The position numbers and the translations under genes were made by a program. Below, piece by piece: positions 33,329 through 41,683 of a stretch of 64,000 bases of DNA; position 1 is the first letter of the stretch; every line of letters starts with the position of its first letter. The notes beneath the pieces are model-generated. The model searched no databases. It was not told the DNA's origin and saw only the letters and a list, made by a program, of their open reading frames with translations. Source of the DNA: CAZKCI01 sp964551475 (GTDB taxonomy: Bacteria > Auribacterota > Erginobacteria > Erginobacterales > CAZKCI01); the NCBI GenBank assembly GCA_964551475.1, contig CAZKCI010000004.1:37906-101905 (forward strand). The letters are read 5' to 3'.

Positions 33329-34327
33329 TCAGAAGGAGGAGTCTCTCAGATTCGCCAGCACCTTCGTCCCCTCGAAGTCGAACCGATACCGCAGCGGCCT
33401 CAAGCCCAGTCCCCGCATCCGGTCCCGGAAGGCGTTATGTCCCTGCTCGACGTAGAAGACGAAGAAGCCGCCGCCGCCCGCGCCGCTGATCTTGCCCCCC
33501 AGCGCTCCGTTCTCGCGGGCAAAACGGTAGATCTCGTCGAAGCGCGGGTTGGTCATCCGGGAGGAAAGCTTCTTCTTCTGCTCCCAGTGGCGGTCGAAGA
33601 GGCGGCCGACCTCGGAGAGGTTCCCACTCTCCACCGCCGCCAGGATCTGGCGCCCGATCTCCTTGATATCGTGCATGCTGTCGACGACCTCGCGCTTCGA
33701 TTCGGCGAGTGAATGGGACTGTTCGGAAAGGATCTCGGAGGCGCGGTGGGTGGTGTGGGTGTAGAAGAGCATCAGGTTCCGGTTCAGCTCGTCGATCACG
33801 TCTTCGGAGACCTTGGCCCGCCGCACCGTCACCCGCCCGCCGGTATCGATTTCCAGGACGGTCAGACCCCCGAAGGCGGCCAGGTATTGGTCCTGCTTCC
33901 CGATCGGCTCCTGCAGAATATCGATCTCCAGGCGGCAGGCCTCCTCGGCGAGGTCCTTGAGGCTCACCGGGTCGATCTTGAAAGCGTGGAGGGCGTTCAG
34001 GAGACCCACCGCGTAGCAACTGGAGGAGCCGAGCCCCGTCCCGGCCGGGATGTCAGCGATCGAGGCGACCTCGATCCCCCGCTCGATCCCCATCATTCTC
34101 AAGCCCTCGCGGGCGATCCGGTGTTTCACCTCCCCCACGTTGTCCACCGTCTCCGACTGGGAGTATTTGATCCGGACCAGGTTGTCGAAGGGCTGGTTGA
34201 CGCTGATGTACATGTGCTTGGCGATGCCGGCGGCGAAGATGAACCCCCCGTGGCGGGAGTAATAGGAGGGGAGGTCGGTCCCTCCCCCCCCCAGCGTAAT
34301 GCGAAAGGGTGTTCGCGTGATGATCAT
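33329..34327 (-). CDS. hddA: D-glycero-D-manno-heptose 7-phosphate kinase (GHMP kinase)
   Basis: 332 residues, typical for HddA. Motif 1 is TPFRITLGGGGTDLPSYY at the N-terminus; motif 2, the phosphate loop, is PAGTGLGSSSCYAVGLLNAL at about 94-113; motif 3 is GGKISGAGGGGFFVFYVEQG. EPIGKQDQYLAAFGGL is a further hallmark of this sugar-1-kinase group. It phosphorylates heptose 7-phosphate at C1 (alpha anomer), leading to the GDP-heptose branch rather than ADP-heptose. It is 33 bases from the hddC gene upstream. Confidence 0.9.
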   Translation of the reverse strand: MIITRTPFRITLGGGGTDLPSYYSRHGGFIFAAGIAKHMYISVNQPFDNLVRIKYSQSETVDNVGEVKHRIAREGLRMMGIERGIEVASIADIPAGTGLGSSSCYAVGLLNALHAFKIDPVSLKDLAEEACRLEIDILQEPIGKQDQYLAAFGGLTVLEIDTGGRVTVRRAKVSEDVIDELNRNLMLFYTHTTHRASEILSEQSHSLAESKREVVDSMHDIKEIGRQILAAVESGNLSEVGRLFDRHWEQKKKLSSRMTNPRFDEIYRFARENGALGGKISGAGGGGFFVFYVEQGHNAFRDRMRGLGLRPLRYRFDFEGTKVLANLRDSSF

Positions 34328-34360
34328 GGCGATGCGCAGGCTCTGGCCGGACGGGAACGA

Positions 34361-35101
34361 TTATAGCCGATCGGCAGCGGATTGTCCCGCCATTCTCCGC
34401 CCGAGGAAACGCTCGAAGTCTTGGATCCCGGCCGGGGAACCGATTTCAAAAAAACGGCGCTTCGCCTCGAAACCGGCCAGCCGTCCCTCGCGGGCCAGAC
34501 GGGCAAAGAAATCAGGCAGTCCGGAAGGAACGACGGCGGGTATCTCATCCAGGACCCCCCGGGAGAAGACGGAAAGGCCGTAATCGATAAACTCCGGCCC
34601 GGTCTCTCCTCCGCCGGGAGTGTAGCGAATAACCGCGCCGGCGCGGAAAAGAACGTTGGAGCGGTCCCAGCGGCTGCGGTTGCGAAACACGGCCATCAAG
34701 ACCGGGCGGCCGGAGGAGGCGTGGGCCCGGGCGAGAGACGAGAAATCCACCGGCGTGTAGGAATCCCCATAGAGGACAAAAAACCGCTCCGGCAGGAGGC
34801 GCGCGGCCTGCCGCAGGGCGCCGGCGGTCCCCAGAAGGGATTTCTTCTCCCGGCTGTAAGATATTCTCACCCCCCATCTCTCTCCGTCCCCGCAAAACTC
34901 CTCGATCGGGCGCCCGTAGTGTCCGATGCAGAGAACGATCTTGGCGACACCGCTTTCCCGGAGCAGATCAATCTGATGTTCCAGGAAAGGCCGGCCGCCG
35001 ACGGGAACCAGCGACTTGGGGCGGCCGGCGGTAAGCCGGCCGAGGCGCGTCCCTTTTCCCCCGGCGAGAATCACGCAGGGCAACGGCGCGAGGGCGTTCA
35101 T
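34361..35101 (-). CDS. hddC: Nucleotidyltransferase, likely D-glycero-D-manno-heptose 1-phosphate guanylyltransferase
   Basis: 246 residues. The nucleotide-binding signature VILAGGKGTRLGRLT is near the N-terminus, followed by GRPKSLVPVGGRPFLEHQ, SLLGTAGALRQA, and FFVLYGDSYTPVDF with the metal-binding Asp. HddC activates heptose 1-phosphate to GDP-heptose; the call over a generic sugar nucleotidyltransferase rests on adjacency to hddA, gmhB and gmhA. Its ATG overlaps the TGA of the GT-C gene upstream as ATGA, so GT-C and heptose genes are in one transcript. Confidence 0.82.
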   Translation of the reverse strand: MNALAPLPCVILAGGKGTRLGRLTAGRPKSLVPVGGRPFLEHQIDLLRESGVAKIVLCIGHYGRPIEEFCGDGERWGVRISYSREKKSLLGTAGALRQAARLLPERFFVLYGDSYTPVDFSSLARAHASSGRPVLMAVFRNRSRWDRSNVLFRAGAVIRYTPGGGETGPEFIDYGLSVFSRGVLDEIPAVVPSGLPDFFARLAREGRLAGFEAKRRFFEIGSPAGIQDFERFLGRRMAGQSAADRL

Positions 35102-37032
35102 GATCCTCCCGGGACGCTGGACGGATCGACCGGCGGGGCGGAGGGGACAACCGAGGGTTCCTGAAGCAGGTCTCCCAAGGAGAAGCGTTCCAGAACCTGG
35201 AGAGCCTCGACCAGAGCGGGGCCGGCCAGGGGGCTGGGATCAGCGTGCCGGAGCGCGTCCAGGGCGATGAGGACGGACGCGTATTCCCGGGGCGTCGGGT
35301 GAACGATCTTGCTCTTCTCCGTTTTGAGGCTGAGAACGATCCGTTCGTAGATCGACTCCCCGCTGATCGCCTCGGCCCAGGCGCTCATCCGCGCCAGTTC
35401 GGTGAACAGCCCGTCCGAAAACGGCCGGAAGGTCTCGGGACGGCTGATGATGAGGAAGACCGCGGCCCGCGGCCAGCGGGAGAGGAGTTTCTCCAGGGTG
35501 AAGCGGGCGGACGCGGTCTCCCCCGTCTGGTATTGTTCGTCCATCATCGAGAAGGCGCTGAGCGGCGCGAAGGGCCGGTAGAAACCCTTCTCCGCCATCC
35601 CCTGCTCATAGACCTCGACGGAGAGCGCCCGGAGTTCGGGTCGCCGCTGGGAAGCAAATCGAAGTTTCCGCCCGAGGAAGGGATAGGGAGACCGGTCGAT
35701 GAAAAACTCGGAGAGATCGTCGCCCAGGCTGTCCATCAGGCGGTGAAGCGCCCGCGGGCCGCTCTGGAGGACGAGCTGGGGGACGAGCAGGGAAAGGGAG
35801 AGAAACGCGCAGCAGTAGATCCTCCGCGGGAAACGCCCCGCGGCGACGACCAGGGCGGGGACGGCGAAGAGGCCGCCCAGGCTTCCGCTTTGGCAGACGA
35901 AATCCAGCATGCCATAGCAGGAGACAGGGTTGAGGACCTGTATTTCATAATAGAGCAGAGCGATAGCCAGAGAACCGAGGAGCGCGGCGGTGACCGCGGC
36001 ATCCCCCGGGCGGGAACGATGCCGGCCGGCCGCCGCGGCGACGAGGACCAGGAGATAGGGCGAGAGAAATGAGGCCAGCAGGAGAAGCGGGACGGCGAGC
36101 GACGGCAGGAGGCCCTGCGACCGCCGCACGACGGACAACCAACGGCCGAAATCCTCTCCCCGGGCATAGAAGGGGATCCCCCAGACGGCGACCAGAACTC
36201 CCAGAAGAAGGAGCGCAGCGAGAGACGCCGCGATCGCTGCCGCCCGGGCGCGCCTCGAGACTCCCCGGCGGTCGAGCAGGCGGAGCAAGACCCAGAAGAA
36301 GGGGTAGACGAGAAAGATCGCCGCGTAGCGATGGGCCTTGACGGAGAGCAGGAACGCGAGGGCGGAGGCCGCGAGGAAAATTGCCGATCTTCGGCGGGCG
36401 GCCAGGAAAGCGAGACCGGCGGCGAAGGAGAGACAGGTGTAGGTCACCGAGTAGTTGTCGTAATGGCCGGAGAAATTCACCACCGACGGGAAGGAGGCGA
36501 GGAAGAGGAAGCCGGTCAGGCGGGGCCAGAAACCGGTGAACATCTCGGAGGCAAAAGCCGCCGCCCCGGCGATATAGACGCAGGCCATCACTCTCCAGGC
36601 CACGGCCGACGCCTCCGCCTCCTCGAGCCCCGTCTGGTCCTGAACCCAGCCCACCAGGAGGTTGGCGAGGCGGACCGCGGAATCGTCGTGCTGAAGGTCC
36701 CCGTCCCCTTCCAGGGAGGGGACCCAGACGGGTCCGTAGGCCACGGCCGCGAGAAAAACCAGGGCCAGGGCGAAAAACACCGCCACTTCGAGGAAGGGGG
36801 CGGGATGAAAAGCCTCCAGGCGGGGGAGGAAACGGGTGGCGAGGAGGAGGAGGACGAGGCAGGCGCCGGTGAAAACCGCCCCGCCGGCGCCCGGCCAGTA
36901 GGCCACGGCGTTGAACGGCCAGGTCCAGTACCCCGGGAAAAGGCGGGCAGCCAGGTAGAGGAGGCCGATCAGTATCCCCGTGGCCCAGGGAAACCAGGTG
37001 TTGTCCCGTACTTGATCGGTTGACAGACCCAC
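35098..37032 (-). CDS. GT-C type membrane protein
   Basis: The open frame reaches 37140, but the first 25 or so codons there are an ACTGATN array; GTG at 37032, with GGAG 13 bases before it, is the likelier start (644 residues), though ATG 37098 is possible. About twelve hydrophobic segments, the first luminal part holding LEGDGDLQHDDSAVRLANLL, whose acidic residues resemble a GT-C catalytic site, then NFSGHYDNYSVTYTCLSFA. The soluble C-terminal third (from about 440) has helical features (KGFYRPFAPLSAFSMMDEQY) and no known domain I can name. It leads the heptose genes by an ATGA overlap. Confidence 0.65.
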   Translation of the reverse strand: MGLSTDQVRDNTWFPWATGILIGLLYLAARLFPGYWTWPFNAVAYWPGAGGAVFTGACLVLLLLATRFLPRLEAFHPAPFLEVAVFFALALVFLAAVAYGPVWVPSLEGDGDLQHDDSAVRLANLLVGWVQDQTGLEEAEASAVAWRVMACVYIAGAAAFASEMFTGFWPRLTGFLFLASFPSVVNFSGHYDNYSVTYTCLSFAAGLAFLAARRRSAIFLAASALAFLLSVKAHRYAAIFLVYPFFWVLLRLLDRRGVSRRARAAAIAASLAALLLLGVLVAVWGIPFYARGEDFGRWLSVVRRSQGLLPSLAVPLLLLASFLSPYLLVLVAAAAGRHRSRPGDAAVTAALLGSLAIALLYYEIQVLNPVSCYGMLDFVCQSGSLGGLFAVPALVVAAGRFPRRIYCCAFLSLSLLVPQLVLQSGPRALHRLMDSLGDDLSEFFIDRSPYPFLGRKLRFASQRRPELRALSVEVYEQGMAEKGFYRPFAPLSAFSMMDEQYQTGETASARFTLEKLLSRWPRAAVFLIISRPETFRPFSDGLFTELARMSAWAEAISGESIYERIVLSLKTEKSKIVHPTPREYASVLIALDALRHADPSPLAGPALVEALQVLERFSLGDLLQEPSVVPSAPPVDPSSVPGGS

Positions 37033-37077
37033 GGCGCCCGACTCCGATGGTTGCGGGTGAGAGGTTGAGAAGAGTAA

Positions 37078-37193
37078 CCGAAAAAGATAGTGATCAGTCA
37101 TCAGTGATCGGTAAAAGCAGCCCTTCCCCGCCGGCATCATTTTGTCTTCAGTGACTGATCACTGATAACTGATCACTGATCACTGTTTTTCTG
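37078..37193. repeat. Inverted ACTGATN heptad array
   Basis: Left: AGTGATCAGTCATCAGTGATC; centre about 45 unrelated bases; right: CAGTGACTGATCACTGATAA and CTGATCACTGATCACTG, then TTTTT. It separates the epimerase and GT-C genes, supplies the stop TGA of the epimerase (last residues NSDQ) and has been read as an N-terminal extension of the GT-C frame. Confidence 0.82.
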
Positions 37194-38123
37194 TGCCAGC
37201 ATCTCCCGGATCGAACGGCGCATCGCCTCCGCAGAGTTGTGGCGCGGCCGCCAGCCCAGATGGAGGATCTTTTTCAGGTCGAAGCGCACGACCGGGACAT
37301 CCCCCTTCCAGCCCCGGGCGCCCCCGGCATAGCGGACATTCACGCCGGCCAGTCCCATCTCGACGATCACCAGGCGGGCGATGGCGGAAACGGAAAGATA
37401 ATCCCCCGTGGCGACATTGAAGACGTTCACCCTCTCCCGCCCGCGGCGAAGAGACATCAGCATCGCCGAGACCGCGTCGCTCACGTGCAAGTAGGACTTG
37501 GACTGGCGCCCGTCGCCCAGAACGTCGAGAACCCGCGGATCCTTCCGGAGCCTCCGGATGAAGTCGAAGGCCACGCCGTGGGTCTGCCGCGCGCCCACCA
37601 CGTTGGCGAAACGAAAAATGTTCGCCCTGAGATCGAACATGTGGGAGAAGGCGCTCGCGAGCCCCTCTCCCGCCAGCTTGCTCGCCCCGTAGAGGGAGAT
37701 GGGCAGGAGCGGGCCGAAGTCCTCCGGCGTCGGCAGGCGCCCGGTGTCGCCGTAGACGCCGGAGCCGGAGGCGTAGAGGATGGTCTTCGCCCCGGTCAAG
37801 CGCATCGCTTCCAGGACGTTGAAGGTGAGGAGAGTCCCCTCCCTGAGGTCGAGGTCGGTCTCCCGCAGGGAGCGGGCGATGTCCGGGTTGGAGGCGAGGT
37901 GGATGACGGCGTCGTGGCCGGCCATGGCCCGGCGCAGTCTCTTCAAGTCCCCGCAATCCCCGCGGACGAAGGAGAAGCGGGGGTTCCCCCGGTGGCGCGA
38001 GATAAACGCAAGCTGCCCGGAACTTAAGTTGTCGTAGACGGTGACGCCATAACGCCCGATCAAGGCGTCGACGAGATGGCTCCCGATGAAACCGGCGCCG
38101 CCGACGATGAAAAACCTGGTCAT
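37173..38123 (-). CDS. NAD-dependent sugar epimerase/dehydratase (GalE/RmlB-like SDR)
   Basis: 316 residues of extended SDR type: FIVGGAGFIGSHLVDALIG for NAD, ILYASGSGVYGD with the catalytic Ser, YGASKLAGEG as YxxxK, NIFRFANVVGARQTHGVAFDF and SKSYLHVSDAVSAM. It is likely a UDP-sugar 4-epimerase; the substrate is not certain. ATG 38123 overlaps the upstream mutase-like gene by ATGA, and with two flavin mutase-like genes the block looks like a nucleotide-sugar conversion set. The C-terminal residues KNSDQ and the stop are from the ACTGATN array. Confidence 0.85.
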   Translation of the reverse strand: MTRFFIVGGAGFIGSHLVDALIGRYGVTVYDNLSSGQLAFISRHRGNPRFSFVRGDCGDLKRLRRAMAGHDAVIHLASNPDIARSLRETDLDLREGTLLTFNVLEAMRLTGAKTILYASGSGVYGDTGRLPTPEDFGPLLPISLYGASKLAGEGLASAFSHMFDLRANIFRFANVVGARQTHGVAFDFIRRLRKDPRVLDVLGDGRQSKSYLHVSDAVSAMLMSLRRGRERVNVFNVATGDYLSVSAIARLVIVEMGLAGVNVRYAGGARGWKGDVPVVRFDLKKILHLGWRPRHNSAEAMRRSIREMLAQKNSDQ

Positions 38124-39409
38124 AGATCCTCCGCCAGGGCGCGGGCATGGGCCACGCAGGCGTCCATGTTCAGGTACTGAAAGCTCCCGAAGCGTCCCAG
38201 GCTCCTGATCCCCCGGGAACTCAAGTAACCATAGACGATCTTCGTGTTCCGGGCGTAGTCCCGGTCGTAGACGACATAGGCGTAGGGGACGACGCGGACC
38301 TCCGTGCAGACGAGGTCGCGTTCTGATATTCCGCAGATGTCCTTGATCCCATGGAAAACCCGCTCCGCGATCCCATCGAGGTCTTCCCTCAAAAGCGGCG
38401 AGGAGGGAGGAACGGCGATCTCGGCCAGAGCATGGGAACGACCGGCGGGAGCGTTGAGCGGGCTGAAGGACTTCATGAAGCAGACGCGGTGGGGCAGTAT
38501 CTTCGGATCGGGGATGTAGACGGCGGTGCGGCCCGACAGCCCCTCATGTTTCACTCCGAGCATGACCAGGATGACGGAATTATACTGAAGCCGCCGAGCC
38601 GCCGCCGTGACTCTCGGGGGGACCCCTTCCAGCGCCGCGAGCAGATCCCGGGGAGGGATGGTGGAGACGAGAGTATCGGCGGAGACGGACCGCGACCCGT
38701 CGCTCACCTCCCAGTCTCCCCCGCGCCGGACGATCTTGGCCGCCCGGAAGCCGGTGAGGAGTTTCGGGACCTTCCGCCGCAGGGCGGCGATCAGCGCCTC
38801 GATCCCTCCCCGGCGGGGGTAGTAGAAATCGAGCTGGTGGAGATACCCCTCCGTCTCCACGCCCACCGCCGATTTCACGATCTCCTCCCGGGAAGGATCG
38901 GGGACCCGCTCCACCCAGAGCGTGGAAAGGTTCCGGAGATCGCGCTTCCAGATCTTCCGGTTGTAGGGGAGAAGGTACTTGTCCGCGATCCCCCGGCCGA
39001 AACGGCCGACAAACCACTCCTGGAGGTTCCGCGCCGGCCCGCCCGTCCGGTCGAGATAGCCGATCAGGCACTCGTAGATCTCCTCCGGGGGGAGTCCGGC
39101 CAGGCCGTTCTCGAAAGGATACTTGATGAAGCGCCCGCCGTAGCGGATCTCGTTGCGGCGGCGGCCCCGGCGGACGTTCTTCTGGAGCCAGCCGACGATC
39201 AGGCGGAGCAGGCGCCGGTCTTTCGAGAAGAGGATGTGGCCGCCGATATCGTAGACAAAACCGTCTTTGCGGAATGACCGGCAGAGCCCCCCCGGCCTTG
39301 CCTCGGCCTCGAGGACCGTGCCGTTTCCGCCGAGGAAACAGGCGAGGGAGAGGCCGGAGAGGCCGCCGCCGAGGATGAGCACGTCCTTCCTGTCCTGAGT
39401 CTTCTTCAT
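38120..39409 (-). CDS. FAD-dependent oxidoreductase of the UDP-galactopyranose-mutase/protoporphyrinogen-oxidase-like group
   Basis: 429 residues from ATG 39409. Dinucleotide-binding ILGGGLSGLSLACFLG, then VLEAEARPGGLCRSF and YDIGGHILF; in the middle YNRKIWKRDLRNLSTLWVER, a mutase-type signature (in UGM, Y-x-x-K-x-W), and FYYPRRGGIEALIAAL as in amine oxidases. UGM interconverts pyranose and furanose UDP-sugars, but these divergent homologs have no proven substrate. Coupled to the epimerase downstream by ATGA; the related gene 39521-40903 lies about 110 bases upstream. Confidence 0.75.
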   Translation of the reverse strand: MKKTQDRKDVLILGGGLSGLSLACFLGGNGTVLEAEARPGGLCRSFRKDGFVYDIGGHILFSKDRRLLRLIVGWLQKNVRRGRRRNEIRYGGRFIKYPFENGLAGLPPEEIYECLIGYLDRTGGPARNLQEWFVGRFGRGIADKYLLPYNRKIWKRDLRNLSTLWVERVPDPSREEIVKSAVGVETEGYLHQLDFYYPRRGGIEALIAALRRKVPKLLTGFRAAKIVRRGGDWEVSDGSRSVSADTLVSTIPPRDLLAALEGVPPRVTAAARRLQYNSVILVMLGVKHEGLSGRTAVYIPDPKILPHRVCFMKSFSPLNAPAGRSHALAEIAVPPSSPLLREDLDGIAERVFHGIKDICGISERDLVCTEVRVVPYAYVVYDRDYARNTKIVYGYLSSRGIRSLGRFGSFQYLNMDACVAHARALAEDL

Positions 39410-39520
39410 CGCTGAATTATCGCGCCGATCAAAGATAGTAATCCTATTCAATCGTCTGTTAAATCCGCCGAGCCAAGACGTGATTATTTTGCGCCTTTTG
39501 AGCCTTTTCGCGGCTGAATT

Positions 39521-40903
39521 TTATTTGCCCGCCGGAGCCGCATTCACTCCCCGGGGATCGTTGATCGTCATCTCCGGGGCGCCGTGAAGCATCCGCTCCG
39601 CCCATTCCACCCCCTGCATCGCCGAGTGGTCCATGTTACCGACCTCGTACAGCCAGGCCCCGAAGCGTCCCCGGCTGTAGATCCCCCTCCGCTCCAACTC
39701 GCCGAGGAGGGCAGGTCGCGCTCCTTCCCGGTCCTTCATCGGGACCGGGTAACCATAGGGGAGAAGACGGGACCAGAGGGAGACCACGGAGGTCTCTTTC
39801 GGAAACAGACCGAAGCGTCGGATGTCGCCGATCGCCTTCTCGGCCAGGGCCTTGAGATCGACGCGCGACGGCAGGGCGCTCAGTTCGAGCATCAGAGACC
39901 AGACGCCCCGGCCGGTCGGGACATTGGCCGGGGAATAGCGGCTGAAGTTGGTGAGGCGGTAGATCCGCGTCTCCTTCTCAGGAAAATACATCCAGGTGAC
40001 ATGATCGAGTTTTTCCGGCCGCGGGCCGCGCAATCCCAGACCAACCACGGCCACCGGCGTCGCGACCAGGCGGCCGGCGATGGCGCGAGTCTCCTTGACC
40101 CGGGGCCGGCAGGAGCGGGAGACGAGGTCCAGGGGGGCGGTGGAGAGAAGGACATCGTAACCGATCCGGCGCCCGGCGCGGGATGAGACCACATGACGGT
40201 CGGTGTCGATCCGGACCGCTTCCCATCCGTAGCGGATCCTCCCCCGCCCCAGGGAATCCGCCAGCCGGCGGCAGATCGCACCCGTCCCGCCCCGGCGGGG
40301 AAAACGGAAGCAGGCGTTCGGACCCCAGTCCTTCCGCGTGGAGGCCGGTGAGGAGCGGCCGAGGGGAGGCAGGGCTACGCGGTCGCCGAGCCAGTAGACA
40401 CCCATCCTCGCCGTGTCCATCCGCCAGACCTTGCGGTTGTAGGGTTCCATGAAGAGCGCGGCGATCCCCTCGCCGAAGCGGGAACGCGCCCAGGAGAGAA
40501 AATCGGTCGCCGCCGGAGGCTTGCCCGCCGACGCCGCCCGCCGCAGCCCCTCGAGGCAGCGTTCACGGAGTTCGGGAGAGAGATGGTCGAGGTGGAGCTG
40601 GAAGGGGTAGGGCACCCACCCATCCGGATAATAGATCCAGGCCTCCCGCCGGTGGGAAAGCCAGCCGCTGGAGGGGATGAGAGAGGCCAGGATGCGGTCA
40701 TACTCGCGGTAGTGGGAGTGGATGACATGGCCGCCGAGGTCCCAGGTAAAGCCTTTCCGATCGAGGAAGGAGGCCGAGAGCCCTCCCGGCCAGCGGTTCT
40801 TCTCCAGGATCAGCACGTCCCGCTCGCCCGAGTCGAGGAGACGCCGGGCGGCGAAGAGGCCGGCGGGGCCGGCCCCGATGATCAGGAAACGGAAGCGTCT
40901 CAT
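39521..40903 (-). CDS. FAD-dependent UDP-galactopyranose-mutase-like protein
   Basis: ATG 40903 overlaps the TGA of the GT2 gene (ATGA); the open frame to 41377 upstream is spurious. 460 residues. FLIIGAGPAGLFAARRLLDS, ILEKNRWPGGLSASF, WDLGGHVIHSHYREYD, MEPYNRKVWRMDTARMGVYW, and FRFPRRGGTGAICRRLADSL show the same family as 38120-39409, with YNRKVW in place of YNRKIW. It and its neighbour may act on two different sugars or as partners. It forms a unit with the GT2 gene. Confidence 0.75.
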   Translation of the reverse strand: MRRFRFLIIGAGPAGLFAARRLLDSGERDVLILEKNRWPGGLSASFLDRKGFTWDLGGHVIHSHYREYDRILASLIPSSGWLSHRREAWIYYPDGWVPYPFQLHLDHLSPELRERCLEGLRRAASAGKPPAATDFLSWARSRFGEGIAALFMEPYNRKVWRMDTARMGVYWLGDRVALPPLGRSSPASTRKDWGPNACFRFPRRGGTGAICRRLADSLGRGRIRYGWEAVRIDTDRHVVSSRAGRRIGYDVLLSTAPLDLVSRSCRPRVKETRAIAGRLVATPVAVVGLGLRGPRPEKLDHVTWMYFPEKETRIYRLTNFSRYSPANVPTGRGVWSLMLELSALPSRVDLKALAEKAIGDIRRFGLFPKETSVVSLWSRLLPYGYPVPMKDREGARPALLGELERRGIYSRGRFGAWLYEVGNMDHSAMQGVEWAERMLHGAPEMTINDPRGVNAAPAGK

Positions 40904-41652
40904 GTCTTCGCGGAGGTTCGGGCGCGGGAGGCGGAAGCCCGGGGAGAGAAGAGGACGCGCCCGATCCCGCCCAGCGCCGCCAGGCAGCCCCGGAAAAGCT
41001 TCCGCCCGCGCAGCGAATGGGCGGTGGGGCGAGAGCGGTTGTGGGGGAGCTTCACCACCGCCACTTTCCATTTCCGGCGGAGGGCGAAAAGCGACATCAG
41101 GAGGTTGGGGGCGAACTCGTCGGGCCGAGCGGCCGCGCAGAACTCCCGAATCTTCTCCCGGCGGACGAGGCGGAAGGGGACATTGGGGTCGCGCAGGGGG
41201 ATTCCTCCGAGCGCCCCCATCAGCAGGGCTTCCGAGGAGGTGACCAGGGCGCGCAGGCGCCCGGCCGACCGTCCCATCCGTTCCGCGAGGACCAGATCCC
41301 CCCCGACCCTCCGCTCCCAGAGGGAGGAAAAAAAGCGAGGCTCGATCTCGTTGTCGCTGTCGGCCTGGAAAACCCATTCCCCCCGGGCCTGCTCATAGCC
41401 CTTCCTCACCGCGCAGCCGTGGCCGGCGTTCTTCTGGTGGACGACGCGGAGAACTCCAGCGAGTTCCCCGGAGGCCGCCAGGCGGTCCAGTATCGCCTCC
41501 GTCCCGTCGGTCGACCCGTCGTCGACTACGATTATTTCGCTGCCGATCGCCGCGGTCGACGAGCGCCACGCCTCCACCGTCGCGGCGATGGAGGAGGCCC
41601 CGTTGAAGACCGGAATCACCAGGCTGAGCTCGAGCGGACGGTCGGTTTCCAT
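40900..41652 (-). CDS. GT2 family glycosyltransferase
   Basis: 250 residues. LSLVIPVFNGASSIAATVEA, IIVVDDGSTDGTEAILDRLA, NAGHGCAVRKGYEQA and FQADSDNEIEPRFFSSLW form the GT-A fold with the DxD-like acidic site. DPNVPFRLVRREKI follows, as in polyprenyl-phosphate glycosyltransferases. No clear C-terminal membrane segment. It is coupled to the mutase-like gene by ATGA and is followed upstream by a GT-C gene 31 bases away, so it may provide that enzyme's lipid-linked donor (inference). Confidence 0.82.
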   Translation of the reverse strand: METDRPLELSLVIPVFNGASSIAATVEAWRSSTAAIGSEIIVVDDGSTDGTEAILDRLAASGELAGVLRVVHQKNAGHGCAVRKGYEQARGEWVFQADSDNEIEPRFFSSLWERRVGGDLVLAERMGRSAGRLRALVTSSEALLMGALGGIPLRDPNVPFRLVRREKIREFCAAARPDEFAPNLLMSLFALRRKWKVAVVKLPHNRSRPTAHSLRGRKLFRGCLAALGGIGRVLFSPRASASRARTSAKT

Positions 41653-41683
41653 GGTGATTCGGGATAATACGCCATGCCCCCCT

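Noticed and set aside
37032..37140. N-terminal extension of the GT-C gene to the ATG at 37140
   Set aside because: The residues are coded by the ACTGATN array and there is a GTG with GGAG closer to the first helix. ATG 37098 cannot be excluded.
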